DNA from: RGIG8748 sp045606045
GTDB taxonomy: Bacteria > Bacillota > Clostridia > UMGS1810
DNA: 16,546 nucleotides
Direction of reading: 5' to 3'
NCBI GenBank assembly: GCA_045606045.1
Contig: JAZURE010000013.1
Coordinates: forward strand, 1-16,546
Below, one piece after another: positions 1 to 8,271 of the stretch (the first letter of the stretch is position 1; each line of letters starts with the position of its first letter). The notes below the pieces were generated by a model. It ran no database searches. It was not told the origin of the DNA and worked only from the letters and a program-made list of their open reading frames with translations. Position numbers and translations under genes: made by a program.

Positions 1-537
1 CTGCGCAAGGATATGCAGATTGAACTCAAACGCATTCAGCAGGCCATGGGAATCACGTTTATTTACGTGACTCACGATCAGGAGGAAGCACTCACCATGT
101 CCGATACTGTGGTCGTAATGAAAGAAGGCACAATTCAGCAGATAGGTAAGCCCACCGATATATACAATGAGCCTAAAAATGCCTATGTTGCAGATTTTAT
201 CGGCAAAAGCAATATAATAGACTCCGTTATGCTCGATGATTGCCGTGTAAAGATAGATGGTGTTGAATTCGAGTGTGTGGACAAGGGCTTCCAAAAGAAT
301 GAAAATGTAGATGTGGTTATCCGCCCCGAGGATATATATCTTCTTGAGCCTGACAAGGGCGAGCTTTGCGGTGTGGTAGAAAGTGCCATATTCAAGGGTG
401 TTCACTATGAAATGGCAGTTGTTACCGAAAGCGGTAAGAGGTGGATTATACACGATACCATTCTCTTTGAGCCGGGTACAAAGGTCAGCATATTTGCTAA
501 GCCCTTTGACATACATGTTATGAAAAAGTCAGTCTGA
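1..537 (+). CDS. potA: Spermidine/putrescine ABC transporter ATP-binding protein, C-terminal part
   Basis: This is the 3' end of the ATPase subunit of a polyamine importer; the gene enters from the left edge, with an open frame from base 1 and no start in view. The visible part begins just after the signature/Walker B region. It includes the switch histidine motif VTHDQEEALTMSD, in which H contacts the ATP gamma phosphate, followed by the usual segment ending in YNEPKNAYVADFIGKSNII. The remaining ~100 residues form a TOBE-type regulatory domain, with a VVIRPEDI motif typical of PotA/CysA/MalK-class ATPases. A cytoplasmic dimer of this protein drives the PotB/PotC permease. The next gene, potB, follows after 12 bases, so they are co-transcribed. 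Assignment to polyamines rather than another small solute rests on the potB-C-D context. Confidence 0.93.
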   Translation: MRKDMQIELKRIQQAMGITFIYVTHDQEEALTMSDTVVVMKEGTIQQIGKPTDIYNEPKNAYVADFIGKSNIIDSVMLDDCRVKIDGVEFECVDKGFQKNENVDVVIRPEDIYLLEPDKGELCGVVESAIFKGVHYEMAVVTESGKRWIIHDTILFEPGTKVSIFAKPFDIHVMKKSV

Positions 538-549
538 CGGAGGTGGGTT

Positions 550-1398
550 ATGTATAAAAAAACTCTTGCATTTCCTCACCTTATATGGGTGGCTGTATTT
601 GTGCTTGTACCTATAGCCATAATATTTCTCTACAGTATAAATGTATTTACCACGGGAGCTGAAGCCGGCTTTTCACTCTCTAATTACAAAAAGCTCTTTA
701 GCGATACTCTGTATCTCAAAACCTTTGGTTATTCGCTTTATATAGCGCTACTTAGCACAGTGTTTTGCGTGGGCTTTGGATATCCTGTGGCATATATTCT
801 TTCCAAGAGGGAAAAGGAAAGATTAAAAAAAGGCAAAAAGTCAAGCACCATGTTTATGCTTTTTGTAATGCCCATGTGGATGAATATGATGCTTCGTACA
901 TACTCATGGCTTACCATACTTGAGGACAACGGACTTTTAAATGCAGTGCTTACATTTTTAAATCTTCCCAAGGTGAGTATTCTCTACACCACGCCTGCAG
1001 TTATCTTAGGTATGGTATATGACTTTATACCTTTTATGATACTTCCTATATACTCGGTGCTTATTAAGATAGATTCAAGCATCACCGAAGCGGCAGAAGA
1101 CCTTGGCGCAAATCATACAAGAGTATTTTTCAAGGTAATCCTGCCGATGAGTCTTCCGGGAGTGGTGTCGGGTATAACGATGGTGTTCCTACCGTCTATT
1201 ACCACATTCTATATATCCAATATATTCGGCGGAGGACATACGATGCTCGTAGGTAACCTTATAGAAAGACAGTTCCTCGGTGCGAGCGACTGGAGCTACG
1301 GTTCGGCCATGGCAATAGTTATGATGATACTTATGTTTATATCAATGAAGATAATGAATTTGTTCAACAAAGGCAATAAGCAGATGGCTATGTTTTGA
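550..1398 (+). CDS. potB: Spermidine/putrescine ABC transporter permease PotB
   Basis: Integral membrane permease of 282 residues, the normal size for PotB. The start ATG is preceded by a strong ribosome binding site, GGAGGTGGG at 539-547. About six hydrophobic segments are visible, the first at residues ~9-30. The cytoplasmic EAA loop that docks onto PotA is present as EAAEDLGANHTRVFFKVILP, followed by PG. The MFVMPMWMNMMLRTYSW segment is characteristic of PotB-family polyamine permeases. It pairs with PotC to form the channel, with PotA as ATPase and PotD as the extracellular binding lipoprotein. It sits second in the potABCD operon, 20 bases before potC. Confidence 0.94.
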   Translation: MYKKTLAFPHLIWVAVFVLVPIAIIFLYSINVFTTGAEAGFSLSNYKKLFSDTLYLKTFGYSLYIALLSTVFCVGFGYPVAYILSKREKERLKKGKKSSTMFMLFVMPMWMNMMLRTYSWLTILEDNGLLNAVLTFLNLPKVSILYTTPAVILGMVYDFIPFMILPIYSVLIKIDSSITEAAEDLGANHTRVFFKVILPMSLPGVVSGITMVFLPSITTFYISNIFGGGHTMLVGNLIERQFLGASDWSYGSAMAIVMMILMFISMKIMNLFNKGNKQMAMF

Positions 1399-1417
1399 TT
1401 GGCGGTGAGATTATAAA

Positions 1418-2218
1418 TTGAAAGCAAAAATCAAAAGGTTAATAGAAAGCACATACCTTTATCTTATGTTTATGTTCTTATACATACCCATAGTTATTCT
1501 TATGGTTTTCTCGTTCAACGAGGCAAAATCACGAGGGGTATGGGGCGGATTTTCATTTAAGTGGTATATAGAAATGCTAAACGATTCGGCACTTATGTCG
1601 GCACTTTTTACCACTCTTATAGTGGGAGTTCTCTCTGCTGTAATATCGTGCATTATAGGTACTGCGGCGGCTATAGGTATATACGGCTTCAGACGAAAAA
1701 AGGTCAGAAACATCATAAATGCCGTTACAAATATCCCAATGGTATCGAGCGAACTTGTAATAGGTGTATCTCTTATGATGCTTTTTATAGCTCTCAATAT
1801 ACCCAGTGGTATACTTACAATGCTTCTTGCACATATTACATTCAATATCCCCTATGTAATACTCTCTGTTACGCCCAAACTCATGCAGCTCGACAACAAC
1901 CTCTACGAAGCGGCTGTGGATTTGGGTGCAAAGCCGTGGTATGCTTTTAAGAATGTGGTAATCCCCGAGATAATGCCGGGCATTATAAACGGACTTCTTA
2001 TGGCGTTTACGCTGTCTATAGATGATTTTGTCATAAGCTTCTTCACCACGGGCAACGGTGTTACCAATCTTTCCATATATGTGTACACTACGGCTAAGAG
2101 GCTTAATCCCAAGATAAATGCACTCTCTACAGTAATGTTTATTGTAATAATGTTACTGCTCTTTATATTAAATAAGCGCACATCCAAAGACAAAGATTCA
2201 AATGTACTTATGAGTTAG
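1418..2218 (+). CDS. potC: Spermidine/putrescine ABC transporter permease PotC
   Basis: Second permease subunit, 266 residues. The frame opens at a TTG codon (1418), with a purine-rich GGCGGTGAG at 1401-1409 as ribosome binding site. A TTG start is plausible because the N-terminus matches the family (short basic stretch, then a membrane helix from about residue 12). The EAA loop reads EAAVDLGAKPWYAFKNVVIP followed by EIMPG. The conserved FTLSIDDFVISFFTTG stretch near the C-terminus is typical of PotC. About six membrane segments are apparent. It is expected to form a heterodimer with PotB. The next gene, potD, begins 11 bases later and its GGAGG overlaps the end of potC, which suggests coupled translation. 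Confidence 0.94.
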   Translation: MKAKIKRLIESTYLYLMFMFLYIPIVILMVFSFNEAKSRGVWGGFSFKWYIEMLNDSALMSALFTTLIVGVLSAVISCIIGTAAAIGIYGFRRKKVRNIINAVTNIPMVSSELVIGVSLMMLFIALNIPSGILTMLLAHITFNIPYVILSVTPKLMQLDNNLYEAAVDLGAKPWYAFKNVVIPEIMPGIINGLLMAFTLSIDDFVISFFTTGNGVTNLSIYVYTTAKRLNPKINALSTVMFIVIMLLLFILNKRTSKDKDSNVLMS

Positions 2219-2229
2219 GAGGATTTCTT

Positions 2230-3267
2230 ATGAAAAAGTTTTTTGCACTTCTTATATGTGTATCAATGGTATTTGCATTTTTTACAGGCTGTGAGAAAAA
2301 GACCACCATATATGTTTACAATGTGGGCGACTATATAGACGAAGAAGTTATAAAATTGTTTGAAAAAGAATATCCTGAAATAAATGTAAACTATGAAACA
2401 TACTATACAAATGAGGAAATGCACGCCAAGGTAAAGGCAGGCAGAACTGCATACGATGTGGTGTTCCCCTCCGACTATATGGTTGAACGCATGATAGATG
2501 AGGATATGCTTCTTCCCATAGACTTTGATAATGTTCCCAATTACAAGAACATAGGCGATGAATTCAAGGGTCTCGACTATGACAGCGATGCCGAATATAG
2601 CGTACCTTATATGTGGGGTACAATGGGCATTCTCTACAACAAGAAAATGGTTTCTAAAGAAGATGTACAGAGCTGGCAGGCAATGTACGACAGTAAGTAC
2701 AAGGGCGAGATATTTATGCTCGATTCCGAGAGAGACATGATATCCATTACACTAAAGAGTCTTGGCTATTCCATGAACAGCATCGACGATAATGAGCTTG
2801 CCGAGGCAGAAAAGGCTCTTGTAGAGCAAAAGCCTCTTGTAAAGGCTTACTGCGGCGATGAGGTCAAGGACAAGATGATTGCAAACGAAGGTGCCATGAC
2901 TATAGCATGGTCGGGCGATGCATTTTACTGCATGAGTTTAAATGAGGATTTGGCTTATTCCGTACCCAAGGAAGGCTCAAACCTTTGGTTTGACAGCATG
3001 GTAATACCCAAAACCAGCAAGCACAAAAAGGAAGCAGAACTGTTTATAGACTTTATGTGCCGCCCCGAGATAGCCAAGATGAATGCAGATTACATCGGTT
3101 ATTCCACAGCAAACACTGCGGCAAAAGAGCTTTTGGATGATGAAATAAAGAATGATACTTTGCGTTATCCAGATATAACAAAGCTTCAGAATATGGAGAT
3201 ATTTAACTACGATGCAGAGCTTGCTAAAAAACATATGGATTTGTGGAGCAGAGTAAAAGTAAAATAA
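2230..3267 (+). CDS. potD: Spermidine/putrescine-binding lipoprotein PotD
   Basis: Substrate-binding component, 345 residues, close to the family norm. The N-terminus is a lipoprotein signal: MKKF, a hydrophobic core, then the lipobox FTGC with the lipid-modified Cys at residue 21, followed by charged residues. The mature part has the type-I periplasmic-binding fold hallmarks of PotD/PotF, including the early strand TIYVYNVGDYIDEEVIKLFE, the AYDVVFPSDYMVERM segment and VPYMWGTMGILYNKK. Anchored to the outer face of the membrane, it would deliver spermidine or putrescine to PotBC. It is the last gene of the operon, and a weak hairpin with a T-run follows immediately. Substrate preference cannot be settled from the sequence. 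Confidence 0.94.
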   Translation: MKKFFALLICVSMVFAFFTGCEKKTTIYVYNVGDYIDEEVIKLFEKEYPEINVNYETYYTNEEMHAKVKAGRTAYDVVFPSDYMVERMIDEDMLLPIDFDNVPNYKNIGDEFKGLDYDSDAEYSVPYMWGTMGILYNKKMVSKEDVQSWQAMYDSKYKGEIFMLDSERDMISITLKSLGYSMNSIDDNELAEAEKALVEQKPLVKAYCGDEVKDKMIANEGAMTIAWSGDAFYCMSLNEDLAYSVPKEGSNLWFDSMVIPKTSKHKKEAELFIDFMCRPEIAKMNADYIGYSTANTAAKELLDDEIKNDTLRYPDITKLQNMEIFNYDAELAKKHMDLWSRVKVK

Positions 3268-3275
3268 TTGAAAAT

Positions 3276-3292
3276 AAAAAGCTTGCTTTTTT
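3276..3292 (+). terminator. Possible weak terminator after potD
   Basis: A short A/T-flanked inverted repeat, AAAAAG-CTTG-CTTTTT, followed by another T, lies 9 bases after the potD stop. The stem is short and mostly A-T, so termination is probably partial. The proposed -35 element of the acpP promoter begins in its loop. Confidence 0.35.
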
Positions 3293-3311
3293 ATAAAATA
3301 CAATATATACT
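3283..3311 (+). promoter_or_regulatory. Probable sigma-A promoter for acpP-rnc
   Basis: TTGCTT at 3283-3288 and TATACT at 3306-3311 are separated by 17 bases, a good housekeeping promoter spacing. It lies between the potD stop and acpP and would start transcription about 30 bases upstream of the acpP ATG. No operator was recognised. Confidence 0.5.
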
Positions 3312-3347
3312 ATAGGATGTCTTTATAAAATTTATGGAGGTGACAAA

Positions 3348-3581
3348 ATGGTATTTGAAAAAATGAAAGAAATTCTTGTAGATCAGCTTGGAGTAGACGA
3401 AAGCGAAGTTACAATGGATGCTTCCTTTATAGATGATCTTGCAGCAGACTCTCTTGATATAGTTGAGCTTATAATGACCATGGAAGAAGAATTCGGCATG
3501 GAAATTGAGGAAGAGGATGTAGAGAGCCTTACAACAGTAGGTGCTGCAGTAGAGTACATCAAAGCGCACTCAAATCAGTAA
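3348..3581 (+). CDS. acpP: Acyl carrier protein
   Basis: A 77-residue acidic protein of the standard acyl carrier protein size and sequence. The phosphopantetheine attachment serine is Ser35 in the motif AADSLDIVELIM, followed by the conserved helix MEEEFGMEIEEEDVESLTTVGAAVEYI. It carries growing acyl chains as thioesters in type II fatty-acid synthesis in the cytoplasm. The ATG has a strong GGAGGTGAC ribosome binding site ending 4 bases upstream. The ribonuclease III gene follows 12 bases later; this acpP-rnc pairing is common across Firmicutes and supports both assignments. Confidence 0.96.
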   Translation: MVFEKMKEILVDQLGVDESEVTMDASFIDDLAADSLDIVELIMTMEEEFGMEIEEEDVESLTTVGAAVEYIKAHSNQ

Positions 3582-3593
3582 AAGAGGTCTTGT

Positions 3594-4289
3594 ATGGCTG
3601 ATATTAATATGCTGCAAAAAAATCTGGGCTACACCTTTAAGGATATAAGCTTACTGGAAAAAGCCCTCATTCACCCGTCATTTTTGAATGAAAAGAATGT
3701 AGAGAGGATTTATTCTAATCAGAGGTTGGAATTTTTCGGAGACTCTGTTCTTTCGCTTGCGGTGAGTGAATATATATTTACACATTTAACGAGCTTTCCC
3801 GAGGGTAAGCTCACAGAGCTTCGTGCTAAAGTAGTGTGCGAGAATTCGCTTGCCAAAATGGCTAACAGATTAAATGTAGGCGAATTTCTCATGCTTGGCA
3901 GGGGAGAGCGCATGTCGGGAGGCGGTGGCCGTCCCTCTACGCTTTCGGATGCCATGGAGGCTATAATTGCGGCTATATATCTGGACGGCGGTTTTGAAAA
4001 GGCAAAGGAATTTGTACTTTCTATGCTTAGGGAGGATATAGATGCCTTTGCAAAAAGCGACGAGATTGTGATGAATTACAAGTCGCACCTGCAGGAATAT
4101 GCGCAGTCCATAGGCTACAGCGTAAGATATGAGCTTTTGGATGAATACGGACCCGACCACGCAAAGACATTTAAGGTTTGTGCTTTGGTAGGTGACAGAA
4201 GATATTCGGAGGGCGAGGGCACCAGCAAGAAAAAGGCGGAGCAGGAAGCTGCAAAAATAGCATATAACGAAATCAAAAAAAATCTGTAA
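3594..4289 (+). CDS. rnc: Ribonuclease III
   Basis: Double-strand-specific endoribonuclease of 231 residues, used in rRNA precursor processing and RNA turnover. The N-terminal RNase III domain (about residues 5-150) carries the signature NQRLEFFGDSVLSL, with metal ligands E46 and D50, and the second acidic pair D119 and E122 in DAMEAIIAAIYLDGG. The C-terminal double-stranded-RNA-binding domain (about 155-229) has YKSHLQEYAQ and the EGEGTSKKKAEQEAAKIAY helix. The second residue of the usual NERLEF signature is Gln43 here rather than Glu. The start has an AGAGGTCT ribosome binding site. The stop codon lies within the left arm of the terminator stem shared with the convergent malQ gene. Confidence 0.96.
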   Translation: MADINMLQKNLGYTFKDISLLEKALIHPSFLNEKNVERIYSNQRLEFFGDSVLSLAVSEYIFTHLTSFPEGKLTELRAKVVCENSLAKMANRLNVGEFLMLGRGERMSGGGGRPSTLSDAMEAIIAAIYLDGGFEKAKEFVLSMLREDIDAFAKSDEIVMNYKSHLQEYAQSIGYSVRYELLDEYGPDHAKTFKVCALVGDRRYSEGEGTSKKKAEQEAAKIAYNEIKKNL

Positions 4290-4318
4290 GAGGTTTCTCT
4301 TACAGATTTTTTTTGATT
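4271..4318. terminator. Bidirectional terminator shared by rnc and malQ
   Basis: A perfect 22-bp inverted repeat (4271-4292 and 4297-4318) with a 4-base GTTT loop. The GC-containing core CTGTAAGAG/CTCTTACAG is flanked by eight A on one side and eight T on the other, so it works as an intrinsic terminator on both strands. The stop codons of rnc (4287-4289) and malQ (4300-4302, reverse) both lie inside the stem. Confidence 0.9.
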
Positions 4319-5790
4319 CTTCCGTATATCTCGGTTATTTCCTTTAGCATATTTTTAACATCACTTGTAAGCATTTTACCATCCATGCGCCATGTCCAGT
4401 TATTTTGTGTTGTACCGGGGGTATTTATCCTGGCTTCTTCATTAAGACCCAGCACATCCCAAATCGGTATAATTGCAGTATCAGCAGGTGATTTTAATAC
4501 CTCGCAAATGAGAGGTTTGAATATTTCGTCTTTGGGAGTCTCAAAATTGCAAAGGTATTTTCGTACGGTAAGGGCGCTTTTTTTGTCTATGCCCTTAAAC
4601 CATGAGGATATAGGCTCATTGTCGTGAGTGCCTGTGTATGCAACTGAGTTTGCGGGGTAATTATATGGCAGATAATCCTCCGATATCCCGCTGTCTCGCT
4701 CGTCAAAGGCAAATTCGAGTACCTTTATACCTGCAAAGCCCGTTTGCTTTAAAAGTGCTTTTACCGAATTTGTTATAAAACCGAGGTCTTCTGCTATGAT
4801 GTTAGCATTCCCAAGTGCATATTTAAGAGCATCAAACAGCTCCATTCCGGGTCCCTTTTCCCATGTGCCCACAGTAGCATCTTCGTTTTTTGCGGGTATG
4901 GAATAAAAGCTTTCAAAACCTCGGAAGTGGTCTATCCTTATACTGTCATACATTGTAAGGCTGTGCCGTATGCGTGATATCCACCATTTGTAGCCTTCAT
5001 TTTTGTGATTTTCCCATTTATATACAGGGTTGCCCCATAGCTGTCCCTTGGCACTGAAGCCGTCGGGGGGACAGCCTGCAACAAACATGGGGTTAAGTGA
5101 ACTGTCCAGACAGAAAAGCTCGGGGTTTGCCCACACATCGCACGAATCCTGCGATACATATATGGGTATATCGCCCATTACCTCTATTCCGTTTTTGTTT
5201 ATGTGATTTTTGAGCCTTTTCCAGTCTGTAAAAAATCTGTACTGGACAAAATCCCAGAAATCCACTTCGTTTTCGAGAAGCTTTCTGTACTTTTCTTTGC
5301 TTTTACCGAATTTTATATCGTCGGGCCACATTGTCCATATGCGACCGCCGAAATGCTCCTTAAGAGCCATAAACAGACTGTAGTCATCAAGCCAGAATCT
5401 CTGACTCTCTTTAAACTGTATATAATCCGACTTGTATTTATCCTTGCTTTTAAGATGAGCCTTGCGAAGCAGGGGGTATCTGAGCTGATATTGCTTTGCG
5501 TAGTCAACTCTGCAGGCGGAGCCATTTAAAGGCTCACATTCTTCATATGATATAAGTCCCTCATCTGCAAGACGGCATAAATCTATCATATACGGATTGC
5601 CTGCAAATGCAGAAAACGACTGATAAGGGGAGTCGCCAAATCCCGTGTGGCCAAGAGGCAGAATTTGCCATATGCTCTGTCCGCTTTCTTTAAGAAAATC
5701 GGCAAAGTCATAGGCTTCTTTGGAAAAACAGCCTATTCCGTATGGCGACGGAAGACTTGTTACAGGCATAAGAATACCCGATTTTCTCAT
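4300..5790 (-). CDS. malQ: 4-alpha-glucanotransferase (amylomaltase, GH77)
   Basis: Cytoplasmic disproportionating enzyme of 496 residues, the usual length of the compact bacterial type. It transfers alpha-1,4-glucan segments between maltodextrins and releases glucose. The N-terminus (SGILMPVTSLPSPYGIG, GDSPYQSFSAFAGNPYMIDL) is classic GH77. The catalytic residues are visible: nucleophile D287 in RIDHFRGF, acid/base E334 in IIAEDLG and transition-state stabiliser D390 in TGTHDN. The start overlaps the end of the upstream phosphatase gene by four bases (ATGA), and a GGAG ribosome binding site lies just upstream. It is the last gene of the operon. In this context it would convert maltose, formed inside the cell, into longer dextrins usable by the phosphorylase. 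Confidence 0.95.
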   Translation of the reverse strand: MRKSGILMPVTSLPSPYGIGCFSKEAYDFADFLKESGQSIWQILPLGHTGFGDSPYQSFSAFAGNPYMIDLCRLADEGLISYEECEPLNGSACRVDYAKQYQLRYPLLRKAHLKSKDKYKSDYIQFKESQRFWLDDYSLFMALKEHFGGRIWTMWPDDIKFGKSKEKYRKLLENEVDFWDFVQYRFFTDWKRLKNHINKNGIEVMGDIPIYVSQDSCDVWANPELFCLDSSLNPMFVAGCPPDGFSAKGQLWGNPVYKWENHKNEGYKWWISRIRHSLTMYDSIRIDHFRGFESFYSIPAKNEDATVGTWEKGPGMELFDALKYALGNANIIAEDLGFITNSVKALLKQTGFAGIKVLEFAFDERDSGISEDYLPYNYPANSVAYTGTHDNEPISSWFKGIDKKSALTVRKYLCNFETPKDEIFKPLICEVLKSPADTAIIPIWDVLGLNEEARINTPGTTQNNWTWRMDGKMLTSDVKNMLKEITEIYGRIKKNL

Positions 5791-6599
5791 TTTGCACTCC
5801 TTTCTGTATCTGCCATTACTCCAAAATGGTCAGATACTCTCATAAAGTTTGTGCCGTCAAATACTGTTTCACATTTTTTTACAGGCACATTATCTTTGGT
5901 GAAAATATAGTCTATGCGGATTTTATCGTTTTTGTTCCATCCTGCAATGGGGCCTGATACTGTTTCATACCCCTGTCTGATGTCTGCGGATTTGTAGGCA
6001 TCCTGCCAGCCGTTTTTTATTACAAGCTCATATGCTTCGCCGCAAGCAGTGTCGGGTGCGTTGAAATCGCCTGCAAGTATACCGCAGCCTCGTTTTTCAA
6101 GCTCGGAATTCAGCTTCAAAAACTGCGGTTCAAACGGCTCCTCGGCATCGTCCCACCACCCGAAATGAGAGGTGCATATATCTGTTTTTCCTACTCTGGC
6201 TATGAGTGCTTTTCGGGTTTTCCAGTTTTCGTAATCATTTATACTGCTTATAGTAAAACACACGGCATTTTCTATGGGAATAAGCGACATTATGGCAATA
6301 CCCTCATCATACATGCCAAACCCCTTTTTTATTCCTGCCCACGCAAGATGGTATTTTATGCCCATACGAGAGAGCATGTATGCTGTTTTAAGTGCGTGGT
6401 TGTCTTCTTTAATAGGGACACTGCCTACGGAAAAGGCATGGTCGGTATTTGGCACCGTATTTTTGCCTATAGTCTGATTTACCTCCTGAAGTGCTATTAC
6501 ATCGGGCATAAGTTTGGCTATTCCCTCGGTAAATATACGGCACTTATTCTCATAATCGTCTTCTATAAGACTATGGGTGTTCAAGGTGAGGATTTTCAT
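5787..6599 (-). CDS. mapP: Endonuclease/exonuclease/phosphatase-fold protein, probable maltose 6'-phosphate phosphatase
   Basis: A 270-residue protein of the EEP (exonuclease III-like) metal-dependent phosphoesterase superfamily. Visible motifs in order: LTLNTHS near the N-terminus, the metal-ligand E39 in ALQEVN, H145 in TSHFGWWDD, D178 and N180 in LAGDFN, IDYIF around residue 230, and D257-H258 in VSDHFGVMAD. No DNA-binding or membrane domain is seen. In Enterococcus faecalis the gene just downstream of the maltose PTS permease encodes MapP, which dephosphorylates maltose 6'-phosphate. The position here, directly after a PTS EIICB gene and before malQ, is the same arrangement, so MapP is the best reading. 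It overlaps both neighbours by four bases, indicating translational coupling. The fold is near certain; the substrate is inferred from context. Confidence 0.78.
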   Translation of the reverse strand: MKILTLNTHSLIEDDYENKCRIFTEGIAKLMPDVIALQEVNQTIGKNTVPNTDHAFSVGSVPIKEDNHALKTAYMLSRMGIKYHLAWAGIKKGFGMYDEGIAIMSLIPIENAVCFTISSINDYENWKTRKALIARVGKTDICTSHFGWWDDAEEPFEPQFLKLNSELEKRGCGILAGDFNAPDTACGEAYELVIKNGWQDAYKSADIRQGYETVSGPIAGWNKNDKIRIDYIFTKDNVPVKKCETVFDGTNFMRVSDHFGVMADTERSAK

Positions 6600-8257
6600 A
6601 AGATATCATTTATATCGGATTTCAGCACATCCGCCTTTGGTCCGTATACTGCTTGAATACCTGTGCCCTTCTTTATAAGTCCCAGTGCGCCCTCTTTCTT
6701 CCACTCGGCTTCATCGCCAACTAACTTTTCGTCTTTTACGGTTACTCTCAGTCTTGTCATGCAGGCATCCACAAGTACTATGTTTTCGCGTCCGCCAAGA
6801 AGTGTAATTATTCTTTCAGCTTGTGAATTATTTAGCTTTGTTTCGGGTTTAACTGCCGCCTCACCCTCTGAAGCGTCTTCGGCTTCATCGCTGTAGTTGC
6901 CTTCACGGCCCGGGGTGGCATAGCGGAATTTACCTATCATATAGTAGCTTACTATATATCCTAAAGCAAAGAATATCACAACGCATATAAGAAAGTTTAT
7001 TATATCACCCGTAAGACCTGCTTTTATAGACATTGGAAGTCTTGTTGCAAGCTCCAGATTTCCAAATGAATGAAGCCTTAAGTTTACAATTCCCGATGCC
7101 GCAAAGGCAAGACCCTGCAGAAGAGAATACACTATATAAAGCGGAATGGCACAGAACATAAACATAAATTCTATAGGCTCTGTAACACCTGTAAGAAATA
7201 CGGCAAGTGAGGTGGATATAAACATGGAACGATATTTTCTTCTCCTGTCTTTATCTACCCGTTTGTACATGGCAAGAGCTACACCAAGAAGAAGTCCGGA
7301 TGAGCCTATCATCTGTCCCACCTTAAATCTTGCAGGTGTAACACCTGTAAGAAGTGCTTCATAGGAGGCAGTATCGCCCACATTCTTAAAGTTTATAAGG
7401 TCGGATATCCATGCAAGCCAGAGCGGATCCTGACCGAATACCACCGTACCTGCACCAAGACCTGTCTGAACGGTGTATGTTCCGCCAAATGAGGTATAGT
7501 TCATGGGTATTGTAAGCATGTGATGCAGTCCGAACGGCAGGAGGAGTCTTTCCAAGGTTCCGTATATAAAGGGTGGGAGAATAGGAGAGGTATCCTGCGA
7601 ATTTGCAATCCATATACCAAAGTTATTTATACCAAGCTGTACAAATGGCCATACTACCGCAAGAATGAGTGCGACAATAGTTGACCACAGTATTACAACA
7701 AGAGGTACAAACCGCTTGCCGTTAAAGAATGACAGAGCATCAGGAAGACCTCGGAAATTGTAATATCGATTGTACACAGCACCGCCCACAAAGCCCGATA
7801 TTATACCTGAGAACACACCTGTATTTAGTGCGGGCGAGCCAAGAACGGAGGCAAAGTATCCGTTTACCTCGACAGTCTGACCAAAGAGGGTCTTTACAGC
7901 TGCCTCGGGGTCGGACAGCATATCGCCTGTTACACCGAATATTGTACCTGTTATCTTATTTATAAGCACAAAGGCAAGAAGTGCCGCAAAAGCTCCGCCT
8001 GAGCGCTCCTTTGCCCACGAGCCGCCTATGGCGACTGCAAATAGGATATTAAGATTTCCTATAATCGCCCATCCTATATCCTCAAAGATTGCTGCAATAC
8101 GCTTTATAATTGTCAAATCAGTATTTGCCATACCTATGAGCTTTCCGATACTTATCATTATACCCGCGGCAGGCATAACCGCTATTACCACCATGAGTAC
8201 CTTGCCCAGCTTTTGCAGAAAGTCAAAGGCGGTACTTTTTTTGGAAAGAGATTTCAT
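6596..8257 (-). CDS. malT: PTS sugar transporter EIICB, maltose/glucose family
   Basis: Membrane permease of the phosphoenolpyruvate phosphotransferase system, 553 residues. The EIIC domain (about residues 10-430) has many hydrophobic segments and the family motif FTGVTEPIEFMFMF. A linker rich in acidic residues (about 445-475) leads to a C-terminal EIIB domain, with the phosphorylated cysteine C499 in LVDACMTRLRVTV followed by GIQAVYGPKAD. No EIIA domain is attached and none is encoded nearby, so a glucose-type EIIA from elsewhere is required. It would import and phosphorylate maltose, trehalose-like sugars or glucose. Maltose is favoured by the neighbouring mapP-like, malQ and phosphorylase genes. 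A good AAAGGAGC ribosome binding site overlaps the upstream stop. The symbol is by analogy and less certain than the function class. Confidence 0.82.
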   Translation of the reverse strand: MKSLSKKSTAFDFLQKLGKVLMVVIAVMPAAGIMISIGKLIGMANTDLTIIKRIAAIFEDIGWAIIGNLNILFAVAIGGSWAKERSGGAFAALLAFVLINKITGTIFGVTGDMLSDPEAAVKTLFGQTVEVNGYFASVLGSPALNTGVFSGIISGFVGGAVYNRYYNFRGLPDALSFFNGKRFVPLVVILWSTIVALILAVVWPFVQLGINNFGIWIANSQDTSPILPPFIYGTLERLLLPFGLHHMLTIPMNYTSFGGTYTVQTGLGAGTVVFGQDPLWLAWISDLINFKNVGDTASYEALLTGVTPARFKVGQMIGSSGLLLGVALAMYKRVDKDRRRKYRSMFISTSLAVFLTGVTEPIEFMFMFCAIPLYIVYSLLQGLAFAASGIVNLRLHSFGNLELATRLPMSIKAGLTGDIINFLICVVIFFALGYIVSYYMIGKFRYATPGREGNYSDEAEDASEGEAAVKPETKLNNSQAERIITLLGGRENIVLVDACMTRLRVTVKDEKLVGDEAEWKKEGALGLIKKGTGIQAVYGPKADVLKSDINDIL

Positions 8258-8271
8258 CTATACTGCTCCTT

